A stretch of 64,000 nucleotides of DNA from Tillandsia leiboldiana. Its lineage: Eukaryota > Streptophyta > Magnoliopsida > Poales > Bromeliaceae. The stretch is from positions 4,933,348 through 4,997,347 of the forward strand of contig CM055072.1 in NCBI GenBank assembly GCA_029204045.2, written 5' to 3'. The notes under the pieces are model-generated. The model ran no database searches. It saw only the letters and a program-made list of their open reading frames with translations, and was not told the DNA's origin. Of the stretch, positions 1 to 10,329 are shown piece by piece. The translations under genes were made by a program, and so were the position numbers. Position 1 is the first letter of the stretch. Each line of letters begins with the position of its first letter.

Positions 1-27
1 GTTCTAGTTTACACCCGGGGCGTGACA
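1..27 (+). repeat. 3' end fragment of a Gypsy-B type LTR
   Basis: These bases match the last bases of the Gypsy-B LTR ending at 29565, including the terminal GGGGCGTGACA. At base 28 the sequence switches abruptly to the interior of a Sirevirus-like copia element. There is no copia LTR terminus at this point, so this is either a rearrangement or an assembly join, not an insertion boundary. Confidence 0.7.
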
Positions 28-911
28 GTTTGTGTTCTTTATCTATGCTTGTACATAGAACATTAATTGAGCATTAGTATAATTGACTTTACTTGCATCC
101 TTTCATATTTTTGAGAAATTTATTATGGTTTGGATATCATGATAATTCATTTGATGCTATGATCATTTATATCAATTAGTTCATTTTAAATTGATCAAAA
201 TCAATTTCTCTCTCAATGATCTCTTGGTATAGCTTTTGTCTTATTTGACAATTGAGTCAAGTATGAACACGAGATCAGTTTTTGGTTGAATACTTCATAT
301 CTTAAATAATTGATAGCCAATTGAGGGGGAGTTTATTAAAATTTTTATGCTCAAAAGATGTGGAAAGAGTTACATCCTAATGAGGAGTGTGAAAACTACC
401 ACCACATGGAGGAAAGAGCTACCACCTTAGTCGTCCGAGTACTGTGTGCAGCTACCACATGTATACAAAGCATGTTTTTTTCTTGTTGATTAGATAAAAT
501 GCTTTTTGGAATACTTGACTCTGTCAAATTCCAAGGTTGGTATAAGGTAGGATTTTTATTGAAAGATGCTCAAAGAGCCACTCCTTACAATAAATTGACT
601 AGATATATTATCTAACTTATTTGGGATTTCAAACATCTATCGATCTTGGTGCTTCATTTTCTTTATTGATGATTTAATAAACGCATCACACATTAGATCG
701 TGATAGATGTTCTTGAACTTGATCAACTTTAAAGGATTTAATTTTTATAAATTTTCGTTTCATTACTTGGATATTATTGATAGATTTAGGATAATCTATT
801 TCTTTTGATATGAAACGATATTTTTGTTTAAAGTTGATATACAAAAGTGCTTACAATCTTTTTCTGGATTTTCTAAAATTTTTCTAAATTTTTCTGAAGA
901 AAAAGTTGGAG

Positions 912-1008
912 CGGATCCGGACTGGAGTTTCTGTTTTGGATCCCGAACGCAGAACTTCTCTGCGGGTAGCCGATCCGGACTGGATTCTTGATCCGATCCG
1001 GACCGCGG
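912..1008 (+). repeat. Internal TCCGGA palindrome cluster before the env-like ORF
   Basis: At least three GATCCGGA motifs lie within about 100 bases, some next to TCCCGAACG. The same kind of cluster is found at the matching place in Sire-2 (47367-47518) and in the U3 of all the copia LTRs here. Clusters of CCGG-centred palindromes in non-coding DNA have been described for Sireviruses. A role as an internal enhancer or protein-binding array is inference. Confidence 0.7.
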
Positions 1009-1551
1009 CTAGGTTTAATATGAAACAAAAGGATTTTGATTTCTTTTTATCACAAGCTTTTGTTTCCAAGTCTCCAGAGTTTCTCTCTCTAGAAAACAAC
1101 CAATTTGGAGCCTTTCAAACTCGAGTTCTTCAGATTCAAGTAAGTCTTTTTGATCAAAACTCAACTTTTTCACTGTTTTTGCATTGTTCATCAAAACGTG
1201 AGTGAAAATCATGATTCGAATTCTATTCTAGATGGTTTTTGGTCAAATTTCTTTTGAAATAAGAACTCTGAGTAGATTAGTTTTGTTTATATGCTTGGTA
1301 TTCTCTTGATTAACGGATTTTTAGGCTTCGATTTCTGAAAATTCGGTTTTAGGGCATATAATGAGAATTTTTGAAAATCATGGAATTGATCTATTTTTAA
1401 AATTCTTTTTGCAAAACTAATTTGATTCCTAGTCTCTCTACACGATAATGATTGTTTAGGTACAATTTTTCAAATTTTTAAAAATTAAACAATTTTTCGT
1501 GTTCTTGAGTTCTTGCTCGCAGGTTTCTCTTTGGCTAACGCACTAGCAGAG

Positions 1552-2988
1552 ATGGCCCTTGCATGGATTATAGTACTCCTAGTTGCAATGGTACATACAC
1601 GAGCAATGAACAAGCCAAAAAGAACTAAGAAAACTCAGGACAACTCAGATTTAGGATCCGAGACAAAATCTTAGACGGAATCAGTGGATTGGGATGAACT
1701 TATGGAAGAAGGCGCAGCACGTGTTGCTCCTACTCCCTCGAAGGGGAAAGCCCCTGCAGCTGCTTCAAAGGCGAAGACTCCGCCAACCGCCGCAGAAAAA
1801 GGCAAAGCCCCAATGGAACACACTCAAGTTAAGATGAAAGGAAAGAGCGTTGCTAGGAAAAGAGGTAGATCTCGTGGAATTGAGATCGAGGAACCACTTG
1901 CGAGTGAGCCCCCTCCACAGGACTTTATGCATGTAAGCTCTGAGAGAATCCAAGATTTTGAAAAGAGGGAATGCATCGAGGAAAGATATGTAAATGTCAA
2001 AGCTCTTAAGGAGCGATCTGCATTGTTTGGTACTCTTTTTGATCAATCGGGACTTGCACCTATTTGCAACTTCCCGAAATCTACAGGCTACTGTCTCCAC
2101 TTGGTGAGAACTTTCTATCAGAATGCATCGAGACTAGTAGACCTTGAAGAAGGACAAAGAGAATTTCTAACAACTGTTAGAAATGTAAAGCTAAAGATCA
2201 CACCTCAGTTGATTGGAGAGGTGTTAGGAATGAAGGCCCGGGTTGATGGAGCTCATTACCTAAAGGGTCATGTTTTCAGCAATACAACCTGGAGAGTGGT
2301 TGTTAATGGAATTTGTCTTCCAGATACTCTGTCGACGGGGAATTCAATCCTTTCGAAAGAACTTCGACATGAGTATCGATTTTTGAACTTTATAGTTTGC
2401 TACAACATTTTACCGAATATACAAACTAAAGTTCTTAGATGGGATAGAATGTTGTTTCTTTATCTTCTTGGGAATCCTACAGCATCCTTGGAATCCAACT
2501 TCAACATTCCCTATCTAATTTGGTCAAGGATGGCGAGGTATGTAGAAAATGCCCATCCTACTGAGCGACTTCCATTCCCAATGATCATAATGCACATCTT
2601 TCACGAGTTCAAGATTGACACAAGTGCGAGCTCATATATGCACAGTTTGGGAACAATTAACGATACGACAATTGTGAAGTCCCTCTCAACAAGACAGGAT
2701 GAGCCTCTAATACCTCCTCGCAGAAAGAGACCTACAGCACCACCAACAACAGCAGCAACAGCTTCAGCACCTCCAGCAGCAGCTTCAACGTCAGAGGATG
2801 ACGCCTCTGTCACGTCCATATATCGAGAACAACAACGGTTCTCATCAGAGCAAGAACGAATGTCCACTGAATTCGTCAAGATGACAGCCGACATAGGTGA
2901 CTTGAAAAAGAAACAGAAATCATTAGCCAAGTTAGTTAAAAAGATTTTTCAAAAACTTGGTTGCAGCAGTTCTGATGACTCAGACTGA
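1552..2988 (+). pseudogene. Env-like / plant-transposon-domain ORF of Sire-1, with one in-frame TAG
   Basis: The reading frame opens at ATG 1552 with a hydrophobic N-terminal segment (about residues 3-13, MALAWIIVLLVAMVHTR), then a basic, Ala/Pro/Lys-rich stretch. A TAG at 1672-1674 interrupts it, and it is open from there to the stop at 2986-2988 (about 435 codons). Residues from about 120 to 350 form a globular region resembling the 'putative plant transposon protein' domain found in extra ORFs of Sireviruses and Athila-type elements. The C-terminus is a coiled coil (rich in E, Q and K) ending in an acidic Ser/Asp tail. The position between pol and the 3' LTR is that of the Sirevirus env-like gene. 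Sire-2 shares the N-terminus and tail but lacks most of the central domain. Its function is not established; membrane association is inferred from the N-terminus. Splicing or readthrough could bypass the stop. Confidence 0.7.
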
Positions 2989-3633
2989 ATTTTTCTTTGT
3001 TGTTCTAATCTTTTGTTTTGCAGGTTTTAGTTCTAGTTCTTACTATTTTTGAACTTTTAACTCCCTTATTCTTGTATATTTTGGCTACTTTTAGTGACAA
3101 AAAGGAGGAGAGAGATATGAACAATGGTTTGACAATGATTTGTGAGAACTTTGGAACATTGAACTTTGGAAGGTAAGTATCACAACAACTTTGGTTTGGT
3201 TTTGTAAGTGTGAATGCATGCATTCCTCAGCTAACTATTCGACTAACTATTTGGGCATGTAATATTACTAACAAGTTGTTTGATGACTAACATACATATG
3301 ACATTTGGAATTTATTGCTTAGAAGATATGTCTATCTCTGATTGGTATTCTAATACATATCTGCTTCTATAAATGTCATGATGAGTATAAACTCCATCTC
3401 TTTATTTGGTTTTTTGATTGTTAAATTCTTGAGGTATCTAACGATTTCTTTTGTCAAGAATTATTTTTTTTGCAGAGAGTTTAAACGTCTAAGTCTAGAG
3501 TTTGTTTTAGGAGTTTAACTCATGTACTTCATTTTTATTTGGATCTCTATTGTAAATTTTTGTTGTACGGTGATAGCAACAAAAATATCTTTTTGAATTT
3601 TTTTTAGTGGATTTTTTATTTTGTCACGAAACC

Positions 3634-3648
3634 GCCAAAGGGGGAGAT
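3634..3648 (+). other. Polypurine tract of Sire-1
   Basis: The purine-rich GCCAAAGGGGGAGAT lies immediately before the TG that opens the 3' LTR. This is the expected plus-strand primer site for reverse transcription. The identical tract precedes the 3' LTRs of all three Sire-2 copies on the minus strand. Confidence 0.85.
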
Positions 3649-3876
3649 TGTTAAGGAATTTGTTTTGGCGTATTTCGTGAAAGTGATTAAAGTCTTGAAG
3701 ATTGAAGATGAAGATGTTTGGACCATATACCTCAATCTCAAGAAAGAAGAATTCAAAAGGATCAGGTATGTTTAACTAAATAATTTTGGTGATCCGAATA
3801 CTTCTTGTTGTGTAGAAACACTTGGATGGGTTTTTAATCGCATAAAAATCCAGAAACTGGACTATTATATGTTCAG

Positions 3877-4102
3877 GATCCGGATCAGGGTACTACAGTC
3901 CGGACCCCGAACGTAGGTAGGTTCATGCGCAAATCCAGTCCGGAACACCCTTGGTTCAGTCCGGACCCCGAACGTGGATTTTGCAGGAATCGCATGAACA
4001 GTCCGGACCGTGGTATTTCAGTCCGGACCTCGAACACTATTTTTTCAGGAATTCTCTGAAAAACAACAACAGTCCGGATCAAGCTAAATCCAGTCCGGAC
4101 CG
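3877..4102 (+). promoter_or_regulatory. U3 array of eight TCCGGA palindromes (Sire-1 variant)
   Basis: Eight TCCGGA cores occur in about 225 bases just upstream of the TATA box. The usual form is CAGTCCGGACC, often followed by CCGAACG. In Sire-2 the same U3 region has ten cores in the form GATCCGGATC. The core is constant while the flanks have changed together within each subfamily. Regulatory action is inference. Confidence 0.7.
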
Positions 4103-4167
4103 TCGTGCGGGAAAAAGTTTGTTACAGTCAGTTTTTTATTCTTATCCACTTCCAATGGTTTCTAACC

Positions 4168-4175
4168 TATAAGTA
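4168..4175 (+). promoter_or_regulatory. TATA box of the Sire-1 LTR
   Basis: TATAAGTA stands where the Sire-2 LTRs have TATAAATA (for example 53740-53747 on the minus strand). It sits just downstream of the palindrome array, which defines the U3/R boundary at roughly 4200. Everything after that, including the stem-loop array, should be in the transcript. Confidence 0.65.
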
Positions 4176-4471
4176 AACCCTAATCTCATTTCTTTTAGGG
4201 TAATCCAAACTAAGTTTGTACTCCGGGAAATGACAGAGAAAAATTAACGGAGAAAACTTAGAAAAATCTACATATAGAGAAGAAAGGAAATAACTAGATT
4301 TATTCTATGTTTCTTCATCTATATTGATTAATTTGATTCTAGGATTTCAAACTCAGATTTTGAGTAGAATCAAATTAATGAATACTTAGATGGTATTTCC
4401 AATCTATCTTTGATCTAAGTATTCGGTGGATTTTCACCACCAACAAAAACAACGATTTTCCCCAAAAATCA

Positions 4472-4653
4472 ACGCGTGGATTCGCGTGGCCTTGTGGATT
4501 CAAGGTGTTACTGCTCTCGTGGATTCGGAGCGAGGTACGTTCGTGTGATCGAGACGTACTACTTGGTGGAGACCGTGGATTCGGTCAGACGTCGTGGACT
4601 CGACGTTGGACGCCGTGGATTCGGCGTTGGACGCAAATCGTGGATTCGAGGCG
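4472..4653 (+). repeat. Array of eight stem-loops with TGGATT loops
   Basis: Eight consecutive short inverted repeats each enclose a six-base loop: TGGATT in six cases, TGGACT in one, TGTGAT in one. Stems differ but pair: ACGCG/CGCGT (4472-4487), CCTTG/CAAGG (4490-4505), GCTC-CG/CG-GAGC with one bulge (4513-4531), GTACGT-TCG/CGA-G-ACGTAC (4535-4559), GACCG/CGGTC (4571-4586), ACGTCG/CGACGT (4589-4606), ACGCCG/CGGCGT (4610-4627), CGC-TCG/CGA-GCG with an internal loop (4632-4653). The array lies downstream of the TATA box, so it should be in the 5' leader of the genomic RNA. The same order is present in the Sire-2 LTRs. Confidence 0.85.
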
Positions 4654-4950
4654 CGTTGCGGAGCGAGCGGAGAAGATCAACTCGGAGCGTATGGAAAAAG
4701 GTTGAGTCGTGTGTGAGTATGGTATATCACCTTTGTACGTATTTAATCTTAGTTGATTTCGCCGTGTGATCGGCCCCGTGGTTTTTTACTCCTGGTTTTG
4801 GAGTTTTTTAACGTAAAATCTTGCGTGTTATTTTTATTTCCGCATTGGATTTTATTACGCAAAGATTTTTGAGTATTTATTGTTTACACCTATTCACCCC
4901 CCTCTAGGTGTTTTTTCCCCTATTTAGATCCATATATTTATAACCCAACA

Positions 4951-6612
4951 CTAGTGACATAGTGCAACCTTAAGGGTAATTGAAACATAAGGTTGTGAAT
5001 TGAGAGCAAGTAAGAAAAGTGTAAAAAGTGACTAGGAAACTAAAATATTGCCAAGTGGCAAAACAAGTGGAGGTGTAAATGAACAAGATGTTCAAACCTA
5101 AATTGGTGTTGGAGACACCCAAATTATCCTAGAGTAAAGAACTTAGGATAAAAGAGATAAAGCTCAAGAGAGAGCAAAAAGTGATTAATAAGCAAGACAA
5201 GCAAATTGCTTAAGACAAGAGAACAGAAAGAAAAATGATAAGAGTCCAAGTGACTCTCTAGTTATCCTTATGGCAAGACCTAGGATAAGAGGTAAATTGT
5301 TGCAAAATGGCAAAATTTAAAAGCAAGCTAAAAGCGGCTAAAAAAGGCAGAAAGAGAATGTAAATGGCGCCTTCGAATTTGAGACTCGTCATTTGTGGAG
5401 CAGGACTCCCTGGGCAGTGACCCGTCGGACGAGATACTTTCGAAAGGCTTAAAGTGAAAGCAAAGAGCTAAATGTTCAAAGAAAAGAGAAAGAGATTTGC
5501 CAGTGGCAAAAAGGGAGCTATAAGCTCGAATAAGAAAGAAAAACAAGTGTTTAAAAGCAAAGAGGCTAAGAACTAAAGTATAAAAGAGAAAGAGAAAAGA
5601 AAAGAAAAGAAAGAAAATATAAAGATAAAACGGGCGGACCAACGGAGTGAAACGCGGCTCATGTTGGAGTTGCAGGCAGTGCTCCTCTCCCGGGTAGAGA
5701 CCCGTTCGGGACGTTTCTTCCGTAGGACGGGGTAACACTTGCGGGTGTTATCGGCAACCTTAGAAATCTTATCTTATGGTAGCAGGACTACCGGGCTGGG
5801 GCCCGTTGGATAAGAATTTCTGAGGGTTAACTTGAACTAAAACACCAAAATGTAAAGAAAAAAGAGAAAAATAGAGTGGCCAAGGTGACCGGGTTAGTTG
5901 AACCCTGTATATAGCGGCATAGTTGCCGAGTTGGTGTTTAGTAGTCTAGTATGGCTAGACAGAGTAGTGCTGGGTCGATGAGTATACACAGATAGTGTAG
6001 TGATATATTATATTGCATAGCCGCAATTTGATATTGAGGATTTTAGTTTCCTAGCACTCTATTATTATTGCTTCCATTTTACCAAGTGGTGTAGGACACT
6101 TTTTCTCGGTGGTTGAACCCACTAGGAACTCGGTCGTAGTTCTCACACCCCTTGGGTGACATCCTCACAGGTTCGGGTATAGATACAGCGGTCGAGACGG
6201 TTCAGATACAGACGGCGAGGCATGCGACAGGGGCAAGGGCCCAGCAGCATAGAGACCTAGAGGGTCTAGCAGAGGTACCCCTTTTTATATGTTTCTTGAG
6301 TGAACCTTGTATGGTGAGGAAATTATGTAAAAGAATTGTAATAATTTTATTTGCAAGTTCAGAAATGTAAAGTGTAATAAATTTAATTTATGGCTCACTC
6401 TTGTATGCTTTCATTTCCGCTTTAACTGTTTGTTATTGAATGAAAGTTTTAAATTAGTAGTGATTTTTAGTACTCTGATATTGAGCTTCCGCATACACTT
6501 GTTGTGTTAATATGGATGTTACCGTTCCTTTCGGGTAGTGAAGGGTCATACCCGATTGGCGGGTCTGTTGGCGTGCCCGAACCGTACAAATTGCCGGTCT
6601 CGGGGCGTGACA
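4951..6612 (+). repeat. 5' LTR of Gypsy-A, distal part
   Basis: It matches 12045-13704 of the 3' LTR with only scattered substitutions and indels. It begins directly at the Sire-1 LTR end and finishes with GGGGCGTGACA, followed eight bases later by the PBS. In the intact 3' LTR the insertion point corresponds to the bases just before CTAGTGACATAG at 12045. Confidence 0.9.
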
Positions 6613-8864
6613 GATTAGAGTGGTATCAGAGCCTAGGAATAGTCCTAGGTGGTTAGCAACCTTAGGGAGACCCTAGGAATTAGCACGAGAGTGTGTGTGG
6701 ATTATTGGGCGAAAGTATTCGATTGGTTATTGTTGTTCCCAAAAAGGATGTTGGGACTGATTGAGGGTAATGAGCTTTCATTCTTCGGATTATTACGTTG
6801 GCGGCCGACAACGTAATGTTGGAGATGAAAAGAAGTACCCTCTTATACTTTCGCATGATTGGGTCGACGAGCTTTTTGTTGGTATATAGATTGTGCGTTG
6901 CTCAAATGGCTAAATTTGGGCTGATTATTTCGTGTGGTATGCATATTAGTGATGATACCATGTAGGGAGACACACCAGTTTTGACTCGAGTCACGAGAGG
7001 ACTCTGGGTCGAACAAGGTACACGAGCTGCGATAGCAGGTGGCCGACCACTTGTTGGTGTGATCCAGCAGCAGACAGAAACTTCTTGCCGACAAGCGGAA
7101 ACTTTCCGCCGGCAGGAAGGCAAATTTCGATGCCTAAGGATGGAGTCAAGGTGACAGTCGGAGTAGATCAATAGGCTCCAGTGGCTGATAGAGCAGCAAG
7201 CTGAGGCTGCATAAATGACGCATGAGTATACGGCGTCGCCGCATGTAGGGACAACAGTAGAGAGGGTGGCAGTGGCCGCCGAGCTTTTGTCGGCGCACCC
7301 CACATCTTCAGCAAGGGAGTGTCATAAGCTTGTGTCAGCTGGATTGCTGGCAAAGTGTGGTTAGTAGGGTCCAGTGAAAGACCGACTCACGAGGTAAATG
7401 GTGATCGCTATGTTGCGAGAACCAAGTTATTATGCCCTAAGGGTTAGAGCAAGAAAGATTTACAGACCAGGCGGCGTGAATTCGCCCCTGATGATGGTAG
7501 TAACCGTGTGGCATGTCGATTGTGGCTAGGTAGCCGCGTAGTAGTGTTGGTGAGGCCTAGAGAAGGCTTCAAGATGCGAAAATCCCACGATAGAGCGAGA
7601 GTTTTGTGGCGCCGATCCGACGGATCAGCATAATGGCAAGAGTTGCCACCATAGGGTTCGCGTGTTAATCACCAGAGTTGGTGAACAATTATTGTGGTGC
7701 CTCAACCCAGTTGGGAGAGGTGTACAGGAGTCATACGCGTGTTTAAGCAAATCGCTTGACACTGAATTTTTACGAGTTAGCGTGGGGGCGTAGGACGCCC
7801 AACTGTTTGGGTGCTCATGGAGCACAAGTATCGTTTAGCCAGAGAGAGCTGATTAGGTGGCACATTAGCCTTCGCCCAGTGTGGCCAGAGTTGATAGAGA
7901 GTTTGGGTCGTGGATTGACGACTTGTTAGTTGGTTTTGCTCAGTGAGCATAGTGGTCGCGTGGCGACGATTAGCGGGTTCGCTTGGGGACGACCCGTGCC
8001 TGGACCATGTTTGTGGGCTATGGGCCTGTAGCCCAGTGGGCATGCGCAGTCGGCTGTGAGAAACAGTGGCCCGAGACCTGAGGGCGGGGCATGCTAGAGA
8101 TTTGGTCAGGGCGGTAGTCCGAGCGATGACCCGGGGGACGTGGAATGCCACGTGTGAGCATTGAGGCTATTAGTACACTGAGAGTGTGATATGACCAGGC
8201 CGTAGTGCTAGTGATGATTGTGGTACTATAGCTCCTAGTGGGAGTGTTGGGGGTAGTAATCCTAAGTGGGGACCTACCCGTATGACGATTGGGTCTGCGT
8301 GCTAGCGAGAGTCGTTGCACAGAGTTGGACTAGTTTTGGGCTATAGGCCCCTATTGGACCGTGGTCTGTGAACCTATTAGTAGTCCGAAATATCGGGTTA
8401 GCTGATAACCTGTGGACTTAAAGCACTAGCAGCGTGTGTGATAGCTGAGGACTTGTGGATTGGCCTTTGCCCTCCACATTAGGCAGCGGAGCGACTGAAA
8501 AAATGCAGTAAATGTAATTGGTTGCAGATGCAACCTCGTTGTGAAGAAAAATGATGACGGAATTAAAGTGAAGATTTCGCAAGAAAAGACTGGGTCATTC
8601 GTGGCAATTGAGAGAGCAAGTGCTCAACTGTGTCTTTCACCTACTTGGTGATAGTGGTCAGACACCAGGTCTGAGTTTGTCCCTGAATTAAGATAGGGAT
8701 TCATGAATGAGTTGCTCATGTAGTCTCGGCGAGCAGGCAATTTGATGCCGGTCACGATATACAGTGAGCCCAGTAGTGAGGGCAAGATTCCTCCCTCTCG
8801 ATCAAGTAGGAGTCGAGATGTGATTCAAGTTTCGAGGACGAAACTTATTTCAAGGGGGGTAGAA
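6613..8864 (+). other. Gypsy-A internal region, no intact gene
   Basis: There is no long open frame in this 2.25 kb. A weak gag-like N-terminal stretch can be read near 6960-7150 (Gln/Arg/Glu-rich, loosely like the start of the gypsy gag at 31103), but it is broken by stops. No protease, RT, RNase H or integrase motif is visible. The last 50 bases carry the del-type pol tail and a polypurine tract (CAAGGGGGG, 8851-8859). A 49-base segment at 7881-7929 recurs inside the 3' LTR at 10875-10923. Confidence 0.6.
6621..6632 (+). other. Primer binding site, initiator tRNA-Met, Gypsy-A
   Basis: TGGTATCAGAGC is the complement of the 3' end of plant initiator tRNA-Met. It lies eight bases after the end of the 5' LTR, which fixes the LTR boundary and the plus orientation. 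Confidence 0.9.
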
Positions 8865-9625
8865 TGTAATGTACCAGATTTTGGTATATAAGTTAATGTA
8901 AATAAAAATGGTATGAAATACTATTTTTATTGAGTTTAGAAAAGTAAAGGATGACCTGGAAATGAAGTGGGCCCAAATCGGGATTAAAAAGAGAGATCCA
9001 GAATTTTAAACGAGAAAGTGGGCCCAGATTGTAAGTGAAAAATTTACAGTTTTCGAAAATTCCGAGAAAATTACAGGAGCTCCGTAAATATGTTTTAAGG
9101 CCACAGTAAAAGTTTCACGTTGATCGGACACCTGGATAGTGAGAATGGGCTCCGCCAGTGAATTCGAATACAGTGGGACTTTTGGTGACCCAGAGGTGGT
9201 CCAAACTGAAAAATTAAAGTACCATGAGATAAATTAAGTTAAACTGTGGCAGCCCGTCAAATTTGAGCGAAAACGGCCAAGAAACGGGCGAAAACGGACG
9301 AAAACGGGCGAAACTGGGCTTGGGCCCAAGTTTCGGGCGCCCGAAAGTTGGTTCCAGGCGCCCGGAAAGTACTGTAGCAAACCGGTTTTTAAGGGCTGCA
9401 GCGTACCGGGCAGCACTGTAGCGAACCCGGTTCACTGTAGCAGCCCGGTCCAGACGGTGGTGCGCTCGAAAGTTACTGTAGCGCGCTTGAAAGTAACAGT
9501 TGGCACGGATCCCGAGGCAGTTGGCACGGATCCCGAGGTAGTTGGCACGGATCTCGAGGCATGTCGCGTGCGCGCGGCGCGCTGGGGCGCACGGTTCGAG
9601 GCGCGCGGGGTAGGTGGGGGGGCGC

Positions 9626-9870
9626 CACGTGACGTCTCCTCATTGGACGCAGCAGCCGAGGGCTCTGGCGCGCGTCGGGAAGGCTCGGCGGCCCTGGCGC
9701 GGTGTCAGCGGGGAGGCCACGTGTCGGCCTCCCATTGGGCGGTCAGCGCGACACGACGCGACGCTGCTGCCGCAGGCGTGGGTGCGGTCCACGTGGCGGC
9801 CGTTGATTGGCCGTCGCTGTTTCGTGGTCGCGGTGCACGGGTCCAGGGACACGTGTCGTCCCCTGGTTGG
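9626..9870 (+). promoter_or_regulatory. Four G-box + CCAAT modules in Gypsy-A U3
   Basis: CACGTG occurs at 9626, 9718, 9790 and 9850. Each time an inverted CCAAT box starts exactly 16 bases later: ATTGG at 9642, 9734 and 9806, and GTTGG at 9866. The ten-base spacers have unrelated sequences. G-boxes bind bZIP/bHLH factors and CCAAT boxes bind NF-Y in plants. The modules lie 130-370 bases upstream of the TATA-like box. Enhancer function is inference. Confidence 0.75.
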
Positions 9871-9996
9871 CCGAGCGACGCTGACGTGGCGCCTCGCTGG
9901 CGCGGCATGGGCGCGTGGACCGCGGCGGGGCGGTTACTGTAGCCGCCCGAAAACTTTTCGAGCGCCCGAAAGGTACGCCCGAAAGTGGTTTTCAGG

Positions 9997-10006
9997 CCTA
10001 TATGGG
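9997..10006 (+). promoter_or_regulatory. TATA-like site of the Gypsy-A LTR
   Basis: CCTATATGGG sits in the context GGCCTATA...GGGCCC, which matches the clearer Gypsy-B promoter GGGCCTATAAATAGGCCC (27230-27237). By that comparison, transcription would begin near 10030. The match to a TATA box is imperfect. Confidence 0.45.
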
Positions 10007-10329
10007 CCCGAATGGCCCCTTTTTTTCTCCTTTTTCCCTTTTTGGCTTCGCCCGAGCGTACCAGGAGAGGGAGAGGGCGATTCCGTGGGGGTTTTCGAGG
10101 GCGCGCGAGCACGCCGTAGACCCCGTGGAGCGCGCAAGGTGTTCCAAAAAGGCTAATAGACGCGATGGACGGCACGGCGTTGTCGTGGTAGGCCCCGCGT
10201 GTCGTTTTTGTTGTATTTTTGGCACAGTTTTGAGGTTTCCTTTTAAATTTTGGATTTGACCCCATGCCCACGTGCGTGTTAGGGACCGAGTTTTACTGTG
10301 CCGTTTTGCTGCTCGGGGTGTCGCCGCGC

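Larger units (their letters stand above)
28..4950 (+). mobile_element. Sire-1: 3' part of a Sirevirus-like Ty1/copia retrotransposon
   Basis: This is the downstream third of a copia element on the plus strand: post-pol non-coding DNA (28-1551), an env-like ORF (1552-2988), a polypurine tract and a complete 3' LTR (3649-4950). It is colinear, in reverse complement, with the 43957-48450 part of the full Sire-2 element. gag, protease, integrase and reverse transcriptase are not present here. The extra ORF between pol and the 3' LTR and the TCCGGA palindrome clusters fit what is known of the Sirevirus genus. The LTR ends directly against Gypsy-A LTR sequence, so Sire-1 inserted into the Gypsy-A 5' LTR. 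Confidence 0.85.
3649..4950 (+). repeat. 3' LTR of Sire-1 (1302 bp)
   Basis: The LTR starts TGTTAAGG and ends AACCCAACA, following a polypurine tract. U3 holds eight TCCGGA palindromes (3877-4102), then a TATA box at 4168-4175 (TATAAGTA). The downstream R-U5 part holds eight stem-loops (4472-4653). It aligns over its length with the 1.33-1.35 kb Sire-2 LTRs, but the palindrome flanks have changed. Gypsy-A LTR sequence resumes directly at 4951. Confidence 0.9.

Noticed and set aside
4476..4769. ORF with repeated Asp-Ser-Arg-Gly and Gly-Arg-Arg segments, also in the Sire-2 LTRs
   Set aside because: The apparent protein repeats come from the TGGATT stem-loop array read as codons. Its frame is not kept between copies.
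5328..5738. Minus-strand ORF of 136 codons in the Gypsy-A LTR, repeated at 12422-12850
   Set aside because: It is repeated because the LTR is repeated. The translation is low-complexity (Phe/Leu/Ser from purine-rich DNA) and no domain is visible.
6621..6632. TGGTATCAGAGC sequences as tRNA genes (also 52961-52972)
   Set aside because: Only the 12-base complement of the initiator tRNA-Met 3' end is present, directly after an LTR. These are primer binding sites, and no tRNA gene is visible in the window.
6613..8864. A possible new gene in the Gypsy-A interior
   Set aside because: All frames on both strands are short and without recognisable motifs. Only a weak gag-like stretch near 6960-7150 could be suspected.
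9457..10271. Several overlapping ORFs of 110-190 codons on both strands in GC-rich DNA
   Set aside because: Stop codons are rare because of base composition. The translations are Arg/Ala/Gly-rich without any domain, and the region is LTR U3 with regulatory modules.
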